Shown here in pieces: positions 58,101 through 64,000 of a DNA stretch of 64,000 nucleotides. The notes below the pieces were generated by a model. That model searched no databases. It saw only the letters and a list, made by a program, of their open reading frames with translations, and was not told the DNA's origin. Origin of the DNA: Micromonospora sp. MP36 (GTDB lineage Bacteria > Actinomycetota > Actinomycetes > Mycobacteriales > Micromonosporaceae); NCBI RefSeq assembly GCF_008119785.1, contig NZ_VSFA01000010.1:1-64000 (forward strand), given 5' to 3'. The position numbers were made by a program, and so were the translations under genes. Position 1 is the stretch's first letter, and each line of letters opens with the position of its first letter.

Positions 58101-61100
58101 CTACCCCATCCGGCCCACCGCGGCCCGCAGCCGGGCCAGGTCGCGCCGGCGGCGCTCGTAGGTGGCGGCGAGGGCGATCAGCGCCAGGCCGCCCAGGCCC
58201 AGGTAGATCCACCGGGGCAGCAGGTCCCAGCCCCTGGCCAGCTCGTGCAGCGCCAGCGGGACCAGGGCGGCCGCGCCGAGCACGACGGGTGCCTGCCAGC
58301 GCCGGACCGCCCCGCCCAACACCGCGCCGAGCGCGACGACCCCGAGCGCCAGCCGGCGCCACGGCTGCGGGTCCGGCCCGGCCAGCACCGACACCAGGCT
58401 GGGCAGCAGCGCCGCCGCGAGCCCCGGGCCGAGCGCCAGCCAGCTGTTCAGGCCCGGCCGGGTCCGCAGGGCCACCAGTCCGGCGCCGAGGGCGAGCGCC
58501 GCCGCCGGCACGCTGTACGCCTCCAGCACCGCCACCCCGCCGGCCGCGAGCAGCAGCCAGCCACCGAGCAGTTCGGTGCCGCCCGCCACACCGGCGAGAG
58601 CCCACCGCCGGCCGGTCGGCTCGCCCCGGCGGAGCACCCGTACCGCCACCACCGCGCCCCACAGCGCGCAGACCGCCGCCGCGTGCCGCAGTGCGCCGCC
58701 GGTGAGCAGCAGCGCCAGCAGGGCCACCGCGTGCGCGGCCGCCTCCACCGCGCCGGCCGCGCGGTCTCGTGCCCCGGGCGGACCCGCCAGCGTGGCAGGC
58801 ACCCCCACCGGCACGCCCCCGGGGACCGCCGGCGCACCGTCGGCCGGGCCGGCCTGCGGCGCTGGACCCGCCGGCCGCGCCGGAACCTGGCGGAGCAGCG
58901 GTCCGGCGTGCAGGGCCGCCGCCGCCACGGCCAGGACCGCGAAGGCGGCGGTCCGCAGCGGCAGCCCGCCGGCCAGCGACGCGGTCAGCGCGAACCCGGT
59001 GGCCGCCGCCACGGCCGACAGCCAGCCGGCGAGCCGGGCGCCTTCCCGCCGGCCGGCCACTCCGACGACGGCGGCCGCGACAACCAGCGCGCCCAGCCCG
59101 GCGAGCGTCCCGGCCCGGGTGGCGGCCAGCCCGCCCAGCCCGGGCACGGTGAGCGCCAGCCCGAGCGGCCCGGTGACCGGCAGCAGCGCCGGGCGCGGCG
59201 CGGCGAGCGCGGCCACCAGCAGAGCGGCCAGCCCCGAACCGAACGCCAGCGCGGGAACCGCCGGCCAGGGAGCGCCGGCCGCCGCCAGCAGCACCGGCAG
59301 GGCGACCGCGCCGAACGGGAGCGCGGCCAGCGCCGGCAACGTCCAGTTCGGCTGGCGGCCAAAATTCGGCCCCCGCGCCGCCAGGCGACGCTCCGGACCG
59401 AATGACGGCCGGTCTGACACCACGCCGCGACCAGGGGCCGTCGCCATCCGGGCGTACGCCGCGGCGGCCGTGCCGAGCAGCAGCAGCGTCAGGCCGGCCG
59501 GGACCGCGCCGGGCACCGGCCCGCCGGCGGGCACCCCGGACCAGGGCCGGACCGGCAGCTCCAGGAGCACCCGCAGGGCCGCCGGGGCGGCCGCGACCAC
59601 GGCCAGGCCGGCCAGTCCGGTGCCGACCACCCGGAGGGCGCCCGCCGGCCGGGCACCCCCGCCGGCGGCCAGCGCCAGCAGCACCCCCGCCGCGGCGTAG
59701 AGCGACACCCGCTCGGCGCCCGGTACGACCAGCGGCGCGACCCCGACCGAGGCGAGCGCGACGGCGAAGCCGGCCGAGGCGTACCCGTGCAGGTCCGGCC
59801 AGTGTCGACGGGCCGCACGGACGGCGACCACCAGCAGCACGACGGCGGCGGACGCGCCCCGCAGCCGCCACCAGGGCGCCGCGTCGAAGCCGACCAGCGC
59901 GACCGCCACCCCCGCCGGTACGGCGAGCAGCGCCACGCCGAGCGCCACCCCGGCGACGGCCGGCTGGGCCCCCTCGCCCCGGCGGCCTCGCGCCGCGACC
60001 ACCACCCCGGCGATCGCCAGGACGGCGAAGCCCGCTCCCGCCCCGGCCGGGTCGGCGCAGCCGACCAGCAGGGCGTGGCCGAACAGGACCGCCGCGGCCA
60101 GGGCGGGGACCAGCACCGTCAGATACCGACGGCGTGGCCGGAACACGGCGCCGAGCAGCAGCGCGATGGCCGCCACCAGGTCGAGCGCCACCACCAGCGG
60201 CCAGGGGGTGGCCACGGCGGCCGGCGCGGCGAGCACGGCCAGCGCGCCGCCGGCCGCCGCGACCACCGGCCACGCGGACCGGGGCACCAGCAACGCCACC
60301 GCCCCGGCGATGAGCAGCACGGCCACCGGCAGCTGCCAGCCCCACGACGGGGCCAGGACCGGCTCCGCGCCCTGCCAGGCCGGGAACGCGGCGAGCGCGG
60401 TGGACCCGCCGACGAGCGCGGTGAGGATCGTGGCGACCTGCCCCGACCCGGCCGCCACCACCAGCGCGCCCACCCGCGGCCCGATACGCAGCCGCCCCGG
60501 CACCGCCCGCACGGCACCGGCCAGCCCGGCCGCCACCAGGCCGGCCGACACCAGCAACAGCCCCGGGTGCAGCGCGGCGACCGGTCGGATCAGCGCGATG
60601 GCCAGCACCGGCGCCAGCAGCCCCGCGGCGACCGCCCGGTACGCCCGGCCACCGGCCGCCAGCGCGCCGGTCAGCAGGGCGAGCGCCACCACCAGCAGCG
60701 GACCACCGGCCAGCAGCGGCGTGCCGGCAGCCCGCCCCAGCACGAGCGGGACCAGCGCGCAGCCGGCCGCGACGGCGAGCGCGACCGCGTGCCCGGTCCA
60801 GCCCAGCGCCCACCCGGCGCGCACCGCCGCCGACCCGCCGGGCACCGGCATGAAGCGCGGGTACACCGGAGGACCGGCCGGCGCGGCGGCCGGAACGGGT
60901 CCGGGCGCGGCGGCCGGCCCCCCGCCGGCCGCCGCCTCCCCGTTCGGGTCGGGGTGGACCGGCCCCCCGCCGGCCACCCCGCCCCGCCCCGGGTCACTCG
61001 CCGACGCCGCGCCGTCCACCCTCGACGGCAGCGCGGCCGGCGTGACCCGGTTCCGCAGGGCGATCACCACCACGAGATCGCCCAACGCCACCCCGGCGAA

Positions 61101-61880
61101 CACCATTGCCCAGCCGGCGGCGGACGGGTCGGCGGCCACCACGGCCAGCGGCAGCACGGGCTGCGCGGTCAGCAGCGCCGCGAACCACGGCACGGTGAGC
61201 CGGCTGAGTCGCGCGTATCCGACCGCCACCGCCGCGCCGATCCCCCCGACCAGCGCGGCGTAGCGGCTTCCGGGCCAGCCCGTGACCCCGAACAGGTCCA
61301 CCGACCAGGCGGCGTACCCGTCGAGGAGCACCAGCAGCAGCCCCACCGCGGCAAACGTCTCGGCGGTGCCGCGCAGCCCGCGCCACCGGGCCACCAGCGG
61401 CCCGGCGAGGGCGAGCGCGGTGAAACCCAGGAGGATCACCGCCCGCCCGGCGACCCCGAACGCGGCCCAGGCGACCGCCGTGAAGACCACCGCTGCGGTG
61501 CCGAGCAGCAGTCCACCGAGGACGAACAGGAGGCTCTGCACGGTCCGGGTGGAGGTCTCCGCCGCGCCGGGCCGTGCCGGGACGGCCGGCGGCGCGAGCA
61601 CCGGTGACGGCACCGGCCCGACCGGGCGCGGCGGCGGGACCTCCCGCCGGATCCGCGCGGCCAGCTCCGCCCGGTGCTGCCGGGCCGTGCCGAGCCGGGC
61701 CGCCAACTCCTGGTACGCCACCCGGGCGCGCTCCACCTGCGGCGTGAGGGCGGCGATCTCCCGGTCCAGCCGCATCACCTCGACGGCCGGCGGATACGGC
61801 GGACGACCGCAGCCGGGGCAGCCGGAGGCGAGATCGGCCGAGGCGCCGCAGCCGGGGCAGGGGTAGCCGGTGTTCTCCAC
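58101..61880 (-). CDS. Giant SCO7613-type multi-pass membrane protein
   Basis: 1259 residues. The N-terminus begins with a zinc ribbon, CPGCGASADLASGCPGCG, followed by a coiled-coil-like helix (VMRLDREIAALTPQVERARVAYQELAARL, about 35-75), a Pro-rich linker, then more than 30 hydrophobic segments with a Pro/Gly/Ala cytoplasmic insert near residues 290-350. It matches the architecture of Streptomyces SCO7613-type proteins; function unknown. GTG start at 61880 is set by the ribbon; the frame is open further upstream without conserved sequence. Very Ala/Leu/Gly-rich. Confidence 0.86.
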   Translation of the reverse strand: MENTGYPCPGCGASADLASGCPGCGRPPYPPAVEVMRLDREIAALTPQVERARVAYQELAARLGTARQHRAELAARIRREVPPPRPVGPVPSPVLAPPAVPARPGAAETSTRTVQSLLFVLGGLLLGTAAVVFTAVAWAAFGVAGRAVILLGFTALALAGPLVARWRGLRGTAETFAAVGLLLVLLDGYAAWSVDLFGVTGWPGSRYAALVGGIGAAVAVGYARLSRLTVPWFAALLTAQPVLPLAVVAADPSAAGWAMVFAGVALGDLVVVIALRNRVTPAALPSRVDGAASASDPGRGGVAGGGPVHPDPNGEAAAGGGPAAAPGPVPAAAPAGPPVYPRFMPVPGGSAAVRAGWALGWTGHAVALAVAAGCALVPLVLGRAAGTPLLAGGPLLVVALALLTGALAAGGRAYRAVAAGLLAPVLAIALIRPVAALHPGLLLVSAGLVAAGLAGAVRAVPGRLRIGPRVGALVVAAGSGQVATILTALVGGSTALAAFPAWQGAEPVLAPSWGWQLPVAVLLIAGAVALLVPRSAWPVVAAAGGALAVLAAPAAVATPWPLVVALDLVAAIALLLGAVFRPRRRYLTVLVPALAAAVLFGHALLVGCADPAGAGAGFAVLAIAGVVVAARGRRGEGAQPAVAGVALGVALLAVPAGVAVALVGFDAAPWWRLRGASAAVVLLVVAVRAARRHWPDLHGYASAGFAVALASVGVAPLVVPGAERVSLYAAAGVLLALAAGGGARPAGALRVVGTGLAGLAVVAAAPAALRVLLELPVRPWSGVPAGGPVPGAVPAGLTLLLLGTAAAAYARMATAPGRGVVSDRPSFGPERRLAARGPNFGRQPNWTLPALAALPFGAVALPVLLAAAGAPWPAVPALAFGSGLAALLVAALAAPRPALLPVTGPLGLALTVPGLGGLAATRAGTLAGLGALVVAAAVVGVAGRREGARLAGWLSAVAAATGFALTASLAGGLPLRTAAFAVLAVAAAALHAGPLLRQVPARPAGPAPQAGPADGAPAVPGGVPVGVPATLAGPPGARDRAAGAVEAAAHAVALLALLLTGGALRHAAAVCALWGAVVAVRVLRRGEPTGRRWALAGVAGGTELLGGWLLLAAGGVAVLEAYSVPAAALALGAGLVALRTRPGLNSWLALGPGLAAALLPSLVSVLAGPDPQPWRRLALGVVALGAVLGGAVRRWQAPVVLGAAALVPLALHELARGWDLLPRWIYLGLGGLALIALAATYERRRRDLARLRAAVGRMG

Positions 61881-61927
61881 CCGGCCAGCATCGTGACCGG
61901 CGGGCCGGGCGGACAGAGTAGGCGTAC

Positions 61928-62248
61928 CTAGGGGCGGGTGTGTTGCCGCACCCAGGCCGTGTAGTCCGGGTTGCCGCTCTCCATCCGGGTCACCAGGATC
62001 TCCGGCACCTCGTACGGGTGGTTGGCGCGGAGTTGGTCGATCAGCGCGTCCACCCGGTCCGGGGCGGTCTTGAACTGCACCGACCACTCGGCGGTGGTCT
62101 GGATGGCGGACTGCCACCAGTAGGTGCTGTCCACCGGTCCGCTCACCTGGGCGCACGCCGCCAGGCGTCCGGCGACGGCCGCGGCCGCCATGACGTCCGC
62201 GACCGCCCGCGCGTCCACCACCGTCGTCACCACGCAGATCTGCTCCAC
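61928..62248 (-). CDS. cutA: Divalent-cation tolerance protein CutA
   Basis: 106 residues of the PII-like CutA1 fold: CVVTTVVDARAVADVMAAAAVAGRLAACAQVSGPVDSTYWW (the inter-strand W pair) and HPYEVPEILVTRMESGNPDYTAWV. Trimeric, of unclear physiological role; historically linked to copper tolerance. GTG start at 62248, with TATGGT six bases upstream. Confidence 0.95.
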   Translation of the reverse strand: MEQICVVTTVVDARAVADVMAAAAVAGRLAACAQVSGPVDSTYWWQSAIQTTAEWSVQFKTAPDRVDALIDQLRANHPYEVPEILVTRMESGNPDYTAWVRQHTRP

Positions 62249-62254
62249 GAGCGC

Positions 62255-62260
62255 ACCATA
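62255..62260 (-). promoter_or_regulatory. -10-like TATGGT before cutA
   Basis: TATGGT (minus strand) ends six bases before the GTG of cutA, with no ribosome site. Confidence 0.42.
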
Positions 62261-62283
62261 CGTGGGATTCCTGGAAGTCCGCG

Positions 62284-63318
62284 TCACCGCGGGTCCGGTG
62301 CCCCCGCCGGACCGTCCCGGTTGGCCGCGATCCACCGGTCGATCCGCGCCCACCAGTCGAAGAGCCAGTCGATGCGGTCCTGCCGCCCGGTCGGGATGTC
62401 CTCCGGCGGCACCGACCAGAACCGCATCACGATCCGCTTGTCCATCGGCAGCTCCCGCCACACGTCGGTCACGGTGAGCATCCGGTCCAGCCCGGTGTGC
62501 GCGACGAACACGACCCCGGCGTCCGGGGCGGCGTCCAGGGCGGCTAGCAGCCCGCCGGGCTGTGGGGCGAGCACGTGCTGCATCCGTTCGGCGCGCGACG
62601 CCATCCGGTCCAGCCCGAGCGCCCGCAGCCGGGCGATGGCCCGCAGCCGCCGCCGCGGGGTGAAGTTGCCGCCCTCCGGAAAGATCACGAACGCGTCGTC
62701 GTCGTCCAGGTCGGTGGCGAGGTGGGCGATCTGCCCGAGCATCGTCTCCCGGCCGTCCGACCCGGGCGCGATGAACCGGTTGGGCAGCCGGTTGAGCAGC
62801 ACGTCGATCGCCGGGTCCCACTGGAGGGTCGCCTTGAGCACGATCCGGGGCTCCCGGTGGAACCAGTTCACCAGCGCGTGGATCAGGATGAACGAGTCGC
62901 CGGGTCCGGCGTGCCGGCAGAGCACCAGCTCGGGGCGGCCGGGCAGGGCGGTGTCCGGGTCGGCGCCCACCACGTCGATCCGCAGCCGCAGCGCCCAGCG
63001 GGCCTGCCAGAACAGCACCCGCAGGAAGTGGCCGGCGAGCAGGTAGTGCGCCCGCTGGAAGGCCGGCGACCGCTTGCGCGCGCCGAAGCCGGCGGCCACC
63101 CAGAGCGCGAACAGGGCGAGCAGCGCGGCGGCGTCCCAGACCAGGTAGACGGTGGCGATCCAGAGCAGCCGCAACGGTCGCAGCCGCCCCGGCACCAGCG
63201 GCGAGGCGGCCAGCGCCAGCAACGCCCAGGCCGGCAGCGTGGCCAGCACCGCGACCGCGAGCAGCACCACGCCGGGGGCCAGCAGCAACCGGCGTACCCA
63301 CCGCGGTGGCAGTGGCAT
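62284..63318 (-). CDS. PlsC-like acyltransferase
   Basis: 344 residues. Two or three N-terminal hydrophobic segments (about 9-35, 48-75) precede a glycerol-phosphate acyltransferase-like domain with the H-x4-D catalytic motif in CRHAGPGDSF and the substrate motif FPEGGNFTPRR. Probably a lysophospholipid acyltransferase at the membrane. The ATG shares one base with the stop of the patatin-like gene (TGATG), so the two lipid enzymes are co-expressed. Confidence 0.88.
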   Translation of the reverse strand: MPLPPRWVRRLLLAPGVVLLAVAVLATLPAWALLALAASPLVPGRLRPLRLLWIATVYLVWDAAALLALFALWVAAGFGARKRSPAFQRAHYLLAGHFLRVLFWQARWALRLRIDVVGADPDTALPGRPELVLCRHAGPGDSFILIHALVNWFHREPRIVLKATLQWDPAIDVLLNRLPNRFIAPGSDGRETMLGQIAHLATDLDDDDAFVIFPEGGNFTPRRRLRAIARLRALGLDRMASRAERMQHVLAPQPGGLLAALDAAPDAGVVFVAHTGLDRMLTVTDVWRELPMDKRIVMRFWSVPPEDIPTGRQDRIDWLFDWWARIDRWIAANRDGPAGAPDPR

Positions 63319-64000
63319 CAGCGCTCCAGTTGGGTGTCCAGGTAGCGGCGGGAAGCGGTGTACGCGCGGCTGATCCGCCGCCCCACCGCCGCCATGTCCC
63401 GGTAGGCCCACGGGCTGTCCTCGCGCGGCTCCAGCCCGCCGGTGGGCAGCACGTGCACCTCCACCCCCTCGGGCAGGGCCGCCATCTCGCGGGCGAACCG
63501 GTGCCGGCGGGCGATCTCGAAGGCCACCTGCGCGATCTCCCAGGGCCGGCGGGGCGGGCTGAGCTCACGTTCGATCCGGCCCACCTGGAGTACGAAGATC
63601 TGCTTCGCGCCGAGCGCGACCGCCTCCCCGACCGGGATGGAGTTCACCACCCCGCCGTCGATGTAGTGCTGACCGTCGATCTCCTTCGGCGGCAGCAGCC
63701 CGGGCACCGAGGCGGAGGCGAGCACCGCCGGCACCACCGGCCCACTGTGGAACCAGTGCTCGGCGGCCCGTTCGATGTTCGCCGCGCAGCAGCGGAACGG
63801 CACCTTCAGGTCGGCGAAGGTGGTCTCCTCGCCCAGCTCGGTCTCCAGCAGCCGGCGCAGCGGCCGGGGTGAGTGCAGGTGCGTACGGGCGGCGAAGCGG
63901 CGCAGCTGCCGGGCCACCGAGTCCCCGTACACCTCGCTCGCCTCGGGCGAAGCCCAGAGCCGGACCAGCCGGTCGGTGACCGCCTCGCTCGGGTCGGCGG
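63318..64000 (-). CDS. Patatin-like phospholipase, 3' part (cut by window edge)
   Basis: About 227 C-terminal codons; the 5' part with the expected oxyanion and Gly-x-Ser-x-Gly motifs lies beyond base 64000. Visible: SASVPGLLPPKEIDGQHYIDGGVVNSIPV, with the catalytic Asp of the Asp-Gly-Gly motif. The frame stays open to the window edge upstream of a GTG at 63932. Hydrolyses lipid acyl esters; paired with the downstream PlsC-like gene it suggests phospholipid acyl turnover. Confidence 0.9.
   Translation of the reverse strand, partial: ADPSEAVTDRLVRLWASPEASEVYGDSVARQLRRFAARTHLHSPRPLRRLLETELGEETTFADLKVPFRCCAANIERAAEHWFHSGPVVPAVLASASVPGLLPPKEIDGQHYIDGGVVNSIPVGEAVALGAKQIFVLQVGRIERELSPPRRPWEIAQVAFEIARRHRFAREMAALPEGVEVHVLPTGGLEPREDSPWAYRDMAAVGRRISRAYTASRRYLDTQLER

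Noticed and set aside
58006..60813. 935-codon minus-strand ORF
   Set aside because: Alternate frame of the SCO7613-type gene, almost only Gly, Ala, Arg and Pro.

Overview
The window is about 73% GC by eye, gene-dense and bacterial. It looks like a chromosomal segment of an actinomycete in the Micromonosporaceae, most likely Micromonospora. Reasons: the argS-lysA-hom-thrC...thrB-rho neighbourhood, a Rho with a long Arg/Glu-rich insert, mycobacterial-type LysX, SigE-family sigma factor, DUF2795, DUF6412 and SCO7613-type proteins, many GTG starts, and a GATCATGAGGTT-type intergenic palindrome that occurs twice (the link of that repeat to Micromonospora is from memory). I see no rRNA, CRISPR array, prophage or large biosynthetic cluster. 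There is one tRNA, tRNA-Arg(CCG).

Layout. 1-13.7 kb (minus strand): argS, lysA, hom, thrC, then a block of RND exporter, polysaccharide deacetylase and MFS exporter, then thrB and the 5' part of rho. 13.8-16.5 kb (plus): a DUF3105/DUF305 membrane-protein pair, a degenerate IS630-type transposase-like gene, and tRNA-Arg. 16.5-25 kb: LigD-type polymerase, cupin, PEP-mutase-like protein, MocR regulator, then two regulator/exporter units: DHA2 MFS with divergent HxlR, and TetR with MMPL behind a double palindromic operator. 25-27.7 kb: erythromycin-esterase-like protein, DUF2795 protein and an Erm-type 23S rRNA methyltransferase with a structured leader. 27.8-36.8 kb: sugar-type oxidoreductase, small membrane proteins, FabG, a GH13 trehalose-synthase-like enzyme, DUF1349, DedA, and two secreted polysaccharidases (CBM2-FnIII-GH18 and GH16-CBM6). 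36.9-44.3 kb: YidC-like insertase with DUF6412, LysX, YbdK-like ligase and a CoA-disulfide-reductase-like flavoprotein. 44.4-52 kb: WGR/beta-propeller protein, SigE-type sigma factor with partner, APH(6)-like kinase, FMN reductase with XRE regulator, Nei-type glycosylase and a membrane protein with an EF-hand-like loop. 52-64 kb: HxlR with an NAD(P)-binding protein, an arginine-catabolic pair (DDAH/arginine-dihydrolase-like plus RocD), FHA protein, fatty-acid desaturase, a giant SCO7613-type membrane protein, CutA, an acyltransferase and a partial patatin.

How the genes work together. ArgS, LysA, Hom, ThrC and ThrB cover arginyl-tRNA charging and the lysine/threonine branches from aspartate. 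The amidinotransferase-fold hydrolase and RocD are translationally coupled and plausibly run arginine to ornithine to glutamate semialdehyde. Several resistance-type functions lie here (Erm, Ere-like, APH(6)-like, RND, MMPL, two MFS). A recurring signal is a TAnnnT -10-like hexamer 6-8 nt before the start codon, suggesting leaderless transcription for about ten genes. The most interesting items are the Erm leader, the arginine-dihydrolase candidate, the interrupted threonine cluster, the dispersed palindrome, and a 31-codon ORF coupled to the FHA gene. All functions are inferred from reading the sequence; no database search was run.
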